DNA from: Poriferisodalis sp965231925
Lineage (GTDB): Bacteria > Actinomycetota > Acidimicrobiia > Acidimicrobiales > Poriferisodalaceae
Reading direction: 5' to 3'
NCBI GenBank assembly: GCA_965231925.1
Contig: OZ246894.1
Span: forward strand, 1,922,001 to 1,986,000
DNA: 64,000 nucleotides
The position numbers and the translations under genes are program-made. Positions 27,121 through 35,175 of this stretch are shown piece after piece. The notes below the pieces were generated by a model. The model saw only the letters and a program-made list of their open reading frames with translations, was not told the DNA's origin and did not search any database. Every line of letters begins with the position of its first letter. Position 1 is the stretch's first letter.

Positions 27121-27308
27121 GCACCAGCGTTCGCATCGACGTCGTGACGCATCGGGAATTGAAGAAGCTCGCAGCGATGCTCGGTGCAAGCGTGGGCGAC
27201 ACCGTCAAATTGGCGGTGCGACGGCTGCGCCAAGACGGGATCGGTGCGGAGTTGAGCGGTGAACTCGGCGAAACCGAGACCGCCTGGCTTGATGCTGACC
27301 TCGGGTGA
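27114..27308 (+). CDS. Ribbon-helix-helix-type antitoxin
   Basis: The 64-residue protein (MQSTSVRIDVVTHRELKKLA, then AMLGASVGDTVKLAVRRLRQ) has the strand-helix-helix pattern of RHH antitoxins and an acidic tail (ELSGELGETETAWLDADL). It overlaps the next gene by 17 nt. Its start codon lies in a palindrome that it may bind. No Shine-Dalgarno sequence is evident, so the mRNA may be leaderless. Confidence 0.8.
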   Translation: MQSTSVRIDVVTHRELKKLAAMLGASVGDTVKLAVRRLRQDGIGAELSGELGETETAWLDADLG

Positions 27309-27636
27309 CGTCGGCGGCCTCGTTCTCGGCCTGCCTGAAGGGCGAGAAGCAGGTTTCCGGCATCCGGCAGTCATCGTGACTGCTCAGCGTGTGCTCGACA
27401 ATGAGCCAAATGTCGTTCACGTGGTGCCGCTGACTTCAGCGCTTCGAGGATTCGCTTCCGAGGTGGAGCTCGAGCCCGATCCTCACAACGGGCTGGACAC
27501 TGCCTCGGCGGCGCAGTGCCAGCACGTCCGGGCAGTAGCCGCGGCACGGATTCACGAAGCGCGGGGCAACGTCGGATCGGCCGCGCTCTCCCAGATCCGT
27601 GAAGCCCTCGGACTCATCCTCGACATCCCCGGGTAA
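27292..27636 (+). CDS. MazF/PemK-family toxin
   Basis: The 114-residue protein matches the MazF fold: SGDVGGLVLGLPEGREAGFR, HPAVIVTAQRVLD, VVHVVPLTSALRGFASEVEL and AAQCQHVRAVAAARI, the last typical of the conserved Cys/Gln-containing strand. The usual N-terminal Trp of the GDVW motif is Gly here. ATG 27292 is chosen by homology; an ATG at 27259 gives 11 more residues. The toxin follows its antitoxin. It is distinct from the pair at 16 kb. Confidence 0.8.
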   Translation: MLTSGDVGGLVLGLPEGREAGFRHPAVIVTAQRVLDNEPNVVHVVPLTSALRGFASEVELEPDPHNGLDTASAAQCQHVRAVAAARIHEARGNVGSAALSQIREALGLILDIPG

Positions 27637-27748
27637 CACGGGCCCGGACTCGGGCCAGACCCACCCGGCCCGACCGTCACCGAGGGCACTGCTCAGCGGC
27701 AGTATCTTCGTCCCGCCGGCTTGTTTCACGATCCTCCAAGGAGCAGCA

Positions 27749-29962
27749 ATGAGTGACACCACCACAACCGAAGCAACGTCGGGGGCCGGCAGATGCCCGG
27801 TGTTGCACGACCCCGCATACATGGGCTCGCTGGCCAATCAGCAGTGGTGGCCCGAGCAGCTGAACCTGCGGCCGTTGGGCAAGAATTCGCCTCTGATCGA
27901 CCCCACCGACGAGCAGTACGACTACGCCGCCGAGTTCGGGACCCTCGACCTCGCGGCCGTCAAGGCGGACCTCGCCGAGGTGATGACCACCTCTCAGGAC
28001 TGGTGGCCAGCCGACTTCGGCCACTACGGGCCGCTCATCATCCGCATGGCCTGGCACAGCGCCGGCACCTACCGCATCCATGACGGCCGCGGCGGCGGCG
28101 GCTCGGGCTCGCACCGATTCGCACCGCTCAACAGCTGGCCCGACAACGCCAACCTGGACAAGGCTCGCCGGCTGCTGTGGCCGGTCAAGCAGAAGTACGG
28201 CCGCAAGATCTCCTGGGCCGACCTGATGATTCTGGCCGGCAACGTGGCGCTGGAGTCGATGGGCTTTGTGACCTTCGGCTTCGGCGGCGGCCGGGAAGAC
28301 GTGTGGGAGCCCGAGGAGGACATCTACTGGGGCCCCGAGACCGTCTGGCTCGACGACGAGCGCTACAGCGGGGATCGGGACCTGGCCGACCCGCTCGGCG
28401 CCGTGCAGATGGGTCTCATCTATGTGAACCCCGAAGGGCCCAACGGCACGCCGGATCCGCTGGCCGCCGCAAGGGACATCCGGGAGACCTTTGCTCGCAT
28501 GGCCATGGACGACGAGGAGACTGTGGCTCTGATCGCCGGCGGTCACACCTTCGGCAAGACGCATGGCGCCGCTGATGGCGACGCTCACGTCGGCCCCGAA
28601 CCTGAAGGCGCCGCCCTGGAAGAACAGGGCCTTGGCTGGACGAGCACATTCGGCAGCGGCAAGGCAGGCGACTCGATCACCAGCGGCCTCGAAGGAATCT
28701 GGACGCCCACACCGGTGACGTGGGACAACACGTTCTTCGAGGTGCTGTTCGGCTACGAGTGGGAGCTGTCCCAGAGCCCTGCGGGCGCACATCAGTGGGT
28801 GCCCACCGATCCAGCTGCGGCCGACACCGTGCCCGACGCGCACCATCCGTCGAAACGGCACGCGCCGGTCATGCTCACGACTGACTTGTCGCTGCGGATG
28901 GACCCCATCTACGAGCCGATCTCGCGGCGCTTCCTCGAGAATCCCGACGAGTTCGCTGATGCCTTTGCGCGGGCCTGGTACAAGCTCACCCACCGCGACA
29001 TGGGTCCGGCCTCGCGCTACCTCGGTGCTGAGGTGCCTGACGAGGTTCTGATCTGGCAGGACCCGGTTCCCGCTGTCGACCACGAGCTGGTCGACGACGC
29101 CGATGTCACAGCGCTGAAAGCCACGATTCTCGAATCGGGCCTGTCGGTTTCCGAGCTGGTCAAGGCCGCATGGGCATCTGCGTCGACGTTCCGTGACAGC
29201 GACATGCGAGGCGGGGCCAACGGTGCCCGAATCCGGCTCGCACCTCAGAACGGCTGGGAAGCCAACGATCCAGCCGAGCTGGCGGGCGTGCTCACCGCGC
29301 TCGAAGGCGTCCAGGCGGCGTTCAACAGCGCCCAGAACGGTTCGAAGCGAGTGTCGCTGGCGGACCTGATCGTGCTGGGCGGGTGTGCCGGCATCGAGCA
29401 GGCGGCCCGCAATGCTGGCCGCGACGTGGTGGTGCCGTTCTCGCCCGGTCGCACCGATGCCTCGGCGGATCAAACCGACGCCGAGTCCTTCGCCGTGCTC
29501 GAGCCGACCGCTGACGGGTTCCGCAACTACTGGCGGGACGGCGACAAGCGCCGTCCCGAGGTGATGCTGGTGGACCGTTCGAGCCTGCTGTCGCTGACGG
29601 CACCGGAGATGACGGTGCTGGTCGGTGGCCTGCGGGCGATCGGCGCCAACACCGGGGGTTCGTCTCTGGGCGTTCTCACCGACCGTGTCGGCTCGCTGAC
29701 CAACGACTTCTTTGTGAACTTGCTGGACATGGGCACCGAATGGCAGGTGTCCGACACCGAGCACGTCTACGAAGGCCGCGACCGCAATTCTGGCGATCTC
29801 AAGTGGACAGCCAGTGCGGTCGACCTCGTATTCGGTTCGAACTCGCAGCTGCGGGCGATCGCCGAGGTGTACGGATGCGACGACGCCGAGGCCAAGTTCG
29901 TCGCCGACTTCGTGGCGGCCTGGCACAAGGTGATGGACCTCGACCGGTTCGACCTGGCCTGA
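27749..29962 (+). CDS. katG: Catalase-peroxidase
   Basis: The 737-residue bifunctional haem enzyme detoxifies H2O2. Conserved segments: MAWHSAGTYRIHDGRGG with the distal His and the Trp of the Trp-Tyr-Met adduct, GLIYVNPEGPNG with the Tyr, ETFARMAMDD with the Met, and LIAGGHTFGKTHG with the proximal His. The second, non-haem half is complete. AAGGAG lies 10 bp before ATG 27749. The last 154 bp of the gene are repeated at 32244-32397, bracketing an accessory segment. Confidence 0.96.
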   Translation: MSDTTTTEATSGAGRCPVLHDPAYMGSLANQQWWPEQLNLRPLGKNSPLIDPTDEQYDYAAEFGTLDLAAVKADLAEVMTTSQDWWPADFGHYGPLIIRMAWHSAGTYRIHDGRGGGGSGSHRFAPLNSWPDNANLDKARRLLWPVKQKYGRKISWADLMILAGNVALESMGFVTFGFGGGREDVWEPEEDIYWGPETVWLDDERYSGDRDLADPLGAVQMGLIYVNPEGPNGTPDPLAAARDIRETFARMAMDDEETVALIAGGHTFGKTHGAADGDAHVGPEPEGAALEEQGLGWTSTFGSGKAGDSITSGLEGIWTPTPVTWDNTFFEVLFGYEWELSQSPAGAHQWVPTDPAAADTVPDAHHPSKRHAPVMLTTDLSLRMDPIYEPISRRFLENPDEFADAFARAWYKLTHRDMGPASRYLGAEVPDEVLIWQDPVPAVDHELVDDADVTALKATILESGLSVSELVKAAWASASTFRDSDMRGGANGARIRLAPQNGWEANDPAELAGVLTALEGVQAAFNSAQNGSKRVSLADLIVLGGCAGIEQAARNAGRDVVVPFSPGRTDASADQTDAESFAVLEPTADGFRNYWRDGDKRRPEVMLVDRSSLLSLTAPEMTVLVGGLRAIGANTGGSSLGVLTDRVGSLTNDFFVNLLDMGTEWQVSDTEHVYEGRDRNSGDLKWTASAVDLVFGSNSQLRAIAEVYGCDDAEAKFVADFVAAWHKVMDLDRFDLA

Positions 29963-29964
29963 GA
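29811..29964 (+). repeat. katG 3'-end direct repeat, copy within katG
   Basis: This 154-bp segment includes the last 50 codons of katG and its stop. It aligns without gaps to 32244-32397 with 7 mismatches; the last 74 bp or so are identical. The two copies flank ParDE and other accessory genes. Confidence 0.85.
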
Positions 29965-29975
29965 TCCTCGTTCGA

Positions 29976-29996
29976 TGTTGACAACAGTTGTCAACA
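29976..29996. promoter_or_regulatory. 21-bp perfect palindrome, ParD operator candidate
   Basis: The core TTGACAAC-A-GTTGTCAA extends one G/C and one T/A pair on each side, giving 10-bp arms around a central A. It lies 17 bp upstream of the antitoxin start and contains a TTGACA-like -35 element, so binding would block transcription. Confidence 0.65.
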
Positions 29997-30012
29997 CATG
30001 CAGACTGGCGCT

Positions 30013-30264
30013 ATGAGCCGGAACACGATGAGCTTTGCGCTGCCCGAGTCGATGCGGAGTTACATCGACGACCGAGTTCGAGGCGGAGACTACGGCAACA
30101 CCAGCGAGTATCTGCGCGATCTGATTCGGCGCGATCAGCAATCCGAGGCAGCGCGTCGCTTGCGCCTGCTGATTGCCGACGGGATGGAGTCCGGTGAGGG
30201 TCGTCCGCTGACATCGGACGTCGTCGATGAACTCCGCACTCGGGCATTCAGCCGAGCGGTGTGA
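30013..30264 (+). CDS. parD: ParD-family antitoxin
   Basis: The 83-residue protein MSRNTMSFALPESMRSYIDD-RVRGGDYGNTSEYLRDLIRRD is a clear ParD: ribbon-helix-helix with the GxYxNxSEYxRDLIRRD signature, followed by a toxin-binding helix. It overlaps parE by 4 nt (GTGA). A 21-bp palindrome upstream is a likely self-operator. Confidence 0.93.
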   Translation: MSRNTMSFALPESMRSYIDDRVRGGDYGNTSEYLRDLIRRDQQSEAARRLRLLIADGMESGEGRPLTSDVVDELRTRAFSRAV

Positions 30265-30584
30265 GCGAAGTCCGACTACGCCCACTCGCCGAGGTCGATT
30301 TGGTCGAGCGGACCGAGTACTACCGGTCTGAGGGTGGTGATGACCTCGGCCAACGATTCTTCGACGCGGCGATCGAATCGTTGCAAGAGATTGAGCGCAT
30401 GCCTGGTGCCGGATCACCGAGGATCGGCGAGATGTGCGGCGTCGATGGCTTGCGGTCCCGCCGGCTGGCAGGGTTTCCATGCGGCTGGTTCTATCTGGAG
30501 CGGCGTGATCATGTCGACATCGTCCGCCTACTCGCCTATGCCCAAGACCTCGAGACAATCCTGGGCGATCTGCGTCAAGCCTGA
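30261..30584 (+). CDS. parE: ParE/RelE-family toxin
   Basis: The 107-residue toxin starts with GTG overlapping parD. It has the family pattern: LRPLAEVDLVERTEYYRSEG, FFDAAIESLQEIERMPGAGS and RSRRLAGFPCGWFYLERRDH followed by VDIVRLLAYAQDLETIL. ParE toxins act on DNA gyrase or, in RelE relatives, on mRNA; the target here is not determined. Both genes are intact. Confidence 0.92.
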   Translation: MSEVRLRPLAEVDLVERTEYYRSEGGDDLGQRFFDAAIESLQEIERMPGAGSPRIGEMCGVDGLRSRRLAGFPCGWFYLERRDHVDIVRLLAYAQDLETILGDLRQA

Positions 30585-30735
30585 CGAGGCCAAAGGGTTC
30601 GTGGCAGCGGCCGTGGCAGCGGGTCAGCCGCCGATGGTTCGCCAGGGCAAGTCGGTCAGGCCGCTCGATGACAGCCCCGATGTCCGCGTTCGCTACGAGC
30701 CCCGCCTCGGCCTGAGCAGGCTCCGATTGAACTAG
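30583..30735 (+). pseudogene. 3' coding remnant after parE
   Basis: From 30583 a frame with strongly GC-rich third positions reads DEAKGFVAAAVAAGQPPMVR and ends RYEPRLGLSRLRLN before TAG 30733-30735. No complete start region is visible, so this is probably the tail of a lost gene; a 30-residue product from the internal ATG is possible. The stretch to about 30970 holds a perfect palindrome GCAAACGTTTGC (30746-30757) and no other gene I can support. Confidence 0.3.
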
Positions 30736-30979
30736 TGCCGCCTCAGCAAACGTTTGCGTGGTTGGAGATGCCGCCGCGCCGCATGGTGTCCGGGCATCCG
30801 CTCTTCCAGCACACCGAGAAGGTTGCCTGACACGGCACTAGCGTTGCGGCTACACGGAATAGCGTCAGGGGCGGTCACGTGTGAGCACCGAGGCCGACTG
30901 GCCGCAGCGGCCAGGGGAGTTTGCTGCCTCGCACTGCCAGGTACGGTGCCGAACTGATGCTTGCAGGGGGGGAGTGCTG

Positions 30980-31273
30980 ATGGCCATGCAGTCTTGGTAT
31001 GAGGAGAACTGTCCACTGCTCGGGAGATGGGCCCCGGGCTTGGATGTGTTCGCTGCCCGGCACGCGAACCCGAACGAGTACCTGCGGCGAGTCGGTCGAT
31101 ACGTCCTTTGGTGTATCCAAAATGGCCATGATCCGGCCCAACGCAACGACGACCGCGTGGCTGATTACTTGAGCGTTGCTCGGAAACTTGTAGACGGCAG
31201 ACCCTTGTCTGAAAGCACCAAGAGACACGTTCGAAGCTGCATTAGCAGTTGGCACCAGTGGCTGGATTGCTGA
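30980..31273 (+). CDS. Possible tyrosine-recombinase N-terminal (core-binding) fragment
   Basis: The 97-residue protein begins MAMQSWYEENCPLLGRWAPG and continues EYLRRVGRYVLWCIQNGHDP, VADYLSVARKLVDGRP and STKRHVRSCISSWHQWL, which resembles the SAM-like arm or core-binding domain of phage integrases. The catalytic domain (R...HxxR...Y) is absent. A GGGGGGAGTG ribosome site precedes ATG 30980; GTG 30881 would add 33 residues. A 29-codon frame follows in a TGATG overlap (31273-31362). It could be a remnant of the enzyme that mobilised this island; family assignment is tentative. Confidence 0.4.
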   Translation: MAMQSWYEENCPLLGRWAPGLDVFAARHANPNEYLRRVGRYVLWCIQNGHDPAQRNDDRVADYLSVARKLVDGRPLSESTKRHVRSCISSWHQWLDC

Positions 31274-31400
31274 TGCCTGACTGGAACCGGCTGACCAAGA
31301 CTGTTTGGATCAGTGGTAGGCTTGATGTGCAACGCGTCACCGGCTCGGCAGCGTTCAGCTAATTCTACTGGGCGACTTGGGTGCGACTCTGGCGCAGGCA

Positions 31401-32108
31401 CTAGGACTCCGGCTCTGTGTCATCGCCGTTCTCACCATATTCCTCGTGGAACCAGCGAAGCCGGCTCTGTGCTTCCGGCCCGAGAATGGCCGGAACGAGG
31501 TAGTCGCCTTCGCCATAGTCAAACTTGTTGCTGTCGAAGTTGCAGGCGAGATGCCCGGTCGCAAATGGGTTGCTCGTTAGCGTGCCGCCAGATTCCCCGC
31601 ACTCGGCGTAGTAACCGCCGCCGAGGCCATCCTTGTTGAAGCCCCGGATCACGTCCTCAGATGTGTGAATCGCGAGTTCACTCGTAGCGAATTTCTCGAC
31701 GAGCAGGTCGTAGGCGACCGCCAAGCTGTACCGCTTGTCCCAATGGACTGCCTTTTTCTCGCCCTTGGGGCGAAACACCCATGCGCAAGCCTTCTCGTCG
31801 AGCAATCCTCGAGCGGCCCGCATCGAGAACCCGATGCCGTTGCCTTCATCGTCAACTTCCGGAAGTCGGATCTTGCCCGTCTCCGCGTTGAAGATGCGCT
31901 TGTTCCACTCGGCACATGGTGGTTTCTCCGTGGCTTCGCCCCACGGTCCGAGCGCAAGCGCCGCACCGCCGAGCGCAATGAGCAGTACGGCGACTGCACT
32001 CCCGACGAACAGCTTGCAGCGCCTGGCGGATCCCTTCCAGTTGACCTTGGCGATGCTACTTCCCGAGCAGGGGATCGTGAACGACTCACAAGGGCATGAG
32101 TCGTTCAC
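31401..32108 (-). CDS. Membrane-anchored hypothetical protein
   Basis: The 235-residue frame has a basic N-terminal stretch (NWKGSARRCKLFV), one hydrophobic helix SAVAVLLIALGGAALALGPW (about residues 37-56) and an outside domain with two likely disulfide pairs (PPCAEW, KACAWVF, YAECGES, HLACNFD). I recognise no family. The region is less GC-rich than the chromosome. GTG 32108 lies inside one arm of a 17-bp inverted repeat (32071-32114), so the first codons are suspect; no later canonical start precedes the helix. Confidence 0.5.
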   Translation of the reverse strand: MNDSCPCESFTIPCSGSSIAKVNWKGSARRCKLFVGSAVAVLLIALGGAALALGPWGEATEKPPCAEWNKRIFNAETGKIRLPEVDDEGNGIGFSMRAARGLLDEKACAWVFRPKGEKKAVHWDKRYSLAVAYDLLVEKFATSELAIHTSEDVIRGFNKDGLGGGYYAECGESGGTLTSNPFATGHLACNFDSNKFDYGEGDYLVPAILGPEAQSRLRWFHEEYGENGDDTEPES

Positions 32109-32114
32109 GATCCC
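32071..32114. repeat. 17-bp perfect inverted repeat with 10-nt loop
   Basis: GGGATCGTGAACGACTC (32071-32087) is exactly complementary to 32098-32114, with loop ACAAGGGCAT. No T-run follows on either strand, so a simple terminator is unlikely. It sits 130 bp from the katG repeat and covers the start codon of the membrane-anchored protein gene. Confidence 0.75.
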
Positions 32115-32243
32115 GTCCGGCGTTCGTTCGCCCCCGCCCTATTTTCGATGTCCTACGCGACAGCCGCGCCATGCATTGTGCTCGGCGTGTCGTGCGAGGC
32201 TGTACAGGACGGCAAGGGGCCCTCGTTTGGCGCGCTCCTACGG

Positions 32244-32397
32244 CCAGTGCGGTCGACCTCGTGTTCGGCTCGAACTCGCAGCTGCGGGCGATTGCCGAGA
32301 TGTACGGCTGTGACGACGCCGAAGCCAAGTTCGTCGCCGACTTCGTGGCGGCCTGGCACAAGGTGATGGACCTCGACCGGTTCGACCTGGCCTGAGA
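32244..32397 (+). repeat. katG 3'-end direct repeat, isolated copy
   Basis: This copy encodes the last 50 residues of KatG (VDLVFGSNSQLRAIAEMYGC onward) and the stop, with only one amino-acid change (Val to Met) among 7 base changes relative to 29811-29964. The synonymous bias of the changes suggests it evolved as part of a functional katG before ending up here. It has no start and is a gene fragment. Confidence 0.85.
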
Positions 32398-32469
32398 GCC
32401 CGCGGCACGTGCTCTGAGCGGCTTACAGGCGCCGAGAACCCCGACGGCCTGCCTCCGTCGCCGGAGCCG

Positions 32470-32946
32470 CTACGCCGCGTCACCTGCCTTGGCGGCGATC
32501 TGCGGAGAGGTCCGGATCTCGCCTCGGGTGTAGGCCTCGTGGTTCTCCTCGATTGCGTCGAGGTCGTAGCGGTAGTTGACCATCAGGCCAACCGAGTCGC
32601 TGATGCCTGCTGCAGTGAGATTGGCTCGTGGGTGGAGCTGTTCGAGGATGGCGCCGTTGTCGAGATGGAAGCGGGCGACCGGATCGAGCGGGGTGCCGTC
32701 GCTGCGTTTCGCCTGCAATAGGTACCGGCTGCCCAGCAGGTTGACCAGCTCGGCGTGGCGGTCGGCAGCATCGGAATCGGTCGACCAGGCTTCGTCTGCA
32801 ATCAGGCGAACGAGTTCGGCGGCGGAATCGTCGCCCGCAGCGGCCTGCTGTGCGATCCACGATGAGAACTCGGGGACGGGCGACAAGGTCACGAACGTGG
32901 TTAGCCCCAGATGATCTCGTGCGAGATCTCTGGCTACCTGCTTCTC
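32470..32946 (-). pseudogene. Malonyl-CoA decarboxylase, C-terminal fragment
   Basis: EKQVARDLARDHLGLTTFVT, LSPVPEFSSWI and the C-terminal ARFHLDNGAILEQLHPRANL with SVGLMVNYRYDLDAIEENHE are diagnostic of the malonyl-CoA decarboxylase catalytic C-terminal domain, which releases CO2 from malonyl-CoA. About 158 codons remain; before residue EKQ the frame dissolves into unrelated sequence near 32946 and no N-terminal domain is found. The gene was truncated on its 5' side, on the edge of the AbiE-like region, and ends 73 bp from the isolated katG fragment. Confidence 0.8.
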
Positions 32947-33129
32947 GCACGATCGCCTGGGGGTCGGGATCGAACCGGTCCGCCGAGAAACAACGCCTTG
33001 TTGGCATCTGCCGGAACGGCGTACCGGTTGAGAATCTCCGTCGCCAGGGTGGCACCTGACGCCTCGCTGCGGGTGGGACGGGCGAAAATTCGTGCACAAA
33101 GTGAGAATATTTTGTTACGATTTTTTGTC

Positions 33130-33753
33130 ATGAACGAGTCCATCTCATTCAAGGTCGCTGAGATGGTCAGGACCTTGCCAGAGCGGTCATTCGTGCGGGC
33201 GTGCCACATCGATGCCCCGCGGGGTCCAGTGGGCACGGCACTGTCGCGCACATGCGCCTCCGGTGAACTGATGCGGGTGCGCCAAGGCTTGTACTGGAAG
33301 GGTGCGCCGACACGATTCGGGATGTCGCGTCCTTCTGTGGTCGAAACGGCCTTGGAGGTCGGTGGTCCGGGGTCAGGCCCGGCGGGTGTGGCTGCCGCGT
33401 ACTGGTTGGGATTGACTACGCAAGTCCCTGCCACTTTCGTCACAGCAGTCCCAGTTCGTGCACCTGCTGGGTGGAGCACGGTCCGATTTTGTCAGCGAAC
33501 TTTCGGCCGACGGCTCCGTGTGTTGCGGCCCAGCGAAGTGGCGACAATTGAAGTGTTGCGAGCAGGGCCAACTGTTGTCGAAGGTCCGTGGCTCGCGCTC
33601 GCCGCGAGGGCCGAGAGCCTGGCCGACAGCCATGAACTGCGGCTTTCGGTGCTGGCCGAGCAGATTGCTGACGAGCCGCATGTCCTGACCCGGCAGCGAT
33701 GGCGGGATCTCGTCGACGCTTCGCCGCTGCTGGAAGCTGGCATTGCCACATGA
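33130..33753 (+). CDS. AbiEi-type antitoxin (DUF6088-like)
   Basis: The 207-residue protein (MNESISFKVAEMVRTLPERS) has an N-terminal winged-helix with ALSRTCASGELMRVRQGLYW and a C-terminal domain (VATIEVLRAGPTVVEGPWLA) typical of AbiEi and related DUF6088 antitoxins. It is preceded by AT-rich DNA (33094-33130), unlike the surroundings, which probably contains the promoter. Its stop codon overlaps the ATG of the toxin gene (ATGA). In AbiE systems this protein represses the operon and antagonises the nucleotidyltransferase toxin. The toxin partner here appears broken. Confidence 0.75.
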   Translation: MNESISFKVAEMVRTLPERSFVRACHIDAPRGPVGTALSRTCASGELMRVRQGLYWKGAPTRFGMSRPSVVETALEVGGPGSGPAGVAAAYWLGLTTQVPATFVTAVPVRAPAGWSTVRFCQRTFGRRLRVLRPSEVATIEVLRAGPTVVEGPWLALAARAESLADSHELRLSVLAEQIADEPHVLTRQRWRDLVDASPLLEAGIAT

Positions 33754-34218
33754 GCTGGAGGCTGAGCGAAGAGCCCGACGCTGTCGGCGTCGCAGCAGCA
33801 CTGATCGAGGAGAGCAGGGGAATCCCTGCAGCACACGTCGAGAAGGATTTCTGGGTCACCGAGGTACTCCGAGCGATGGCAGAGCAGGCGCAACGCCGGG
33901 GCATCACGATTGTGTTCAAAGGCGGGACCAGTCTGTCGAAGGCGCATCGCCTCATACGCCGGTTCTCGGAGGACATTGATGTGCTTGTCGTGGTGCCGGG
34001 ACACTCGAATGCGGCGGCCGACCGGTGCTTGAGAGAATTCGCCGCTGCGGCCGGCAATGGGCTTTGCTGATTCGCCCGCATTCTCGTCGCGAACCGGCGC
34101 TGTGCGTGAGGCATTTGAACGCTATGTGCTCGACCAACTTGTCTGGGGACCTGCTGAGGACAAGCCGTCGTTCGACGATTGCTGTGAACTCGTGCTTGCG
34201 CGGGGAGATCGGTTGTAA
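33750..34218 (+). pseudogene. AbiEii-type nucleotidyltransferase toxin, internally deleted
   Basis: The N-terminal part from ATG 33750 reads HVEKDFWVTEVLRAMAEQA, then IVFKGGTSLSKAHRLIRRFS-EDIDVLV, which contains the AbiEii/AbiGii signature (KDFW..., FKGGTSLSK, SEDID). The frame stops at 34070. In another frame a short stretch to TAA 34216-34218 (AFERYVLDQLVWGPAEDKPS, FDDCCELVLARGDRL) resembles the usual C-terminal end of these proteins. About half of a normal toxin of roughly 300 residues is missing, so it should be inactive. Confidence 0.7.
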
Positions 34219-34317
34219 CGCAGTCGAAGCGTGTACACGGCGGCGCCAGCGGGGCTTGTGTCGCCCTCAAGTGCGCCTTCGGGCCCGGCACTACGTTGGG
34301 CGGCGGGGGATGAGCCC

Positions 34318-35151
34318 ATGACCGAACGCCCGCGGCCGCTCATGATCGGTGCCACGGCTGCTGATCCGAAGCGAGCGGTCTACATCTGGAACGCCATCCG
34401 CAAGTACTTCAACGAGGCTGGCCTCGAGACGGAGTACGCCTTGTATTCCACCTACGACGCGCTGGGCAGCGCCGTGCTGGACGGCCATGTCGACATCGCA
34501 TGGAACGCCCCGATGGCACATGCGCAGTTGCTGCTGCAGTCCCCGGGCTCGTGCCGGACGCTGGCGATGCGCGACACCGACGAGGACGTCCACTCGCTCA
34601 TCGTCGCCAGGGCCGACGCTGCCATCGCCGATCTCGATGACTTACGGGGGCGGCGGCTGGCCCTGGGAGTGGACATCTCCAGCGAGCTGTACCTGCTGCC
34701 AGCCGCTCAGCTCGCCGAGGACGGGTTTGATGTCCGGTCCGACTGCGAACTCGTCGAACTCGAAGCCACCGAGTACTCCAACTTGCAGCGGTGGGTGGAC
34801 GACCGGACGATCTTCGGGGCCGTCATGGACGGTCGGGCCGACGCCGGCGTCATCTTCGAACCGTGGCTCGGCTATCTGCTGCGTCGCCACGAGCTGGCCG
34901 CGGACGACATCGTCGAGGTGTGGCGCACACGTCCCTACTGTCACTGCGCATTCACCTCCGGTCCGAGTCTGAGCGACGACGCATGCGAGCATTTCGTAGA
35001 ACTCCTCGTCGCCATGGACCCGGCCGATCCCGAGATCGCCGAGATGATGCGCATGGAGCACCTGTCCAAATGGGTGCGAGCCACCGACGACGGCTGGAGC
35101 GACCTCATGGGCGCGGTCGAGCACGCTGATCTCGTCGGCAAGATCTTCTAG
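34318..35151 (+). CDS. PhnD/SsuA-like substrate-binding-fold protein, apparently cytoplasmic
   Basis: The 277-residue protein (MTERPRPLMIGATAADPKRA) has the type 2 periplasmic-binding fold: YALYSTYDALGSAVLDGHVD then IAWNAPMAHAQLLL in lobe 1, DDLRGRRLALGVD and GRADAGVIFEPWLGYLL in lobe 2. It lacks a signal peptide or lipobox, and no ABC permease or ATPase is nearby, so it may be an enzyme or sensor with this fold; 4,5-dihydroxyphthalate decarboxylases share it. It is 24 bp upstream of a luciferase-like oxidoreductase gene and probably co-transcribed. Confidence 0.7.
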   Translation: MTERPRPLMIGATAADPKRAVYIWNAIRKYFNEAGLETEYALYSTYDALGSAVLDGHVDIAWNAPMAHAQLLLQSPGSCRTLAMRDTDEDVHSLIVARADAAIADLDDLRGRRLALGVDISSELYLLPAAQLAEDGFDVRSDCELVELEATEYSNLQRWVDDRTIFGAVMDGRADAGVIFEPWLGYLLRRHELAADDIVEVWRTRPYCHCAFTSGPSLSDDACEHFVELLVAMDPADPEIAEMMRMEHLSKWVRATDDGWSDLMGAVEHADLVGKIF

Positions 35152-35175
35152 AGCCCACCCGGAGGAGAACCAGAC

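Larger units (their letters stand above)
29965..32243. mobile_element. Accessory island between katG 3'-end repeats
   Basis: The 2.3-kb segment bounded by the katG repeats holds ParDE, a short coding remnant, a possible tyrosine-recombinase arm domain and a membrane-anchored protein of lower GC. Integration at a gene's 3' end with restoration of that end is the classic pattern of tyrosine-recombinase islands, but no full integrase is present, so old homologous recombination is an alternative. Confidence 0.4.

Noticed and set aside
27677..29926. Very long open frame antisense to katG
   Set aside because: It mirrors katG codons with no recognisable protein features; a common shadow in high-GC DNA.
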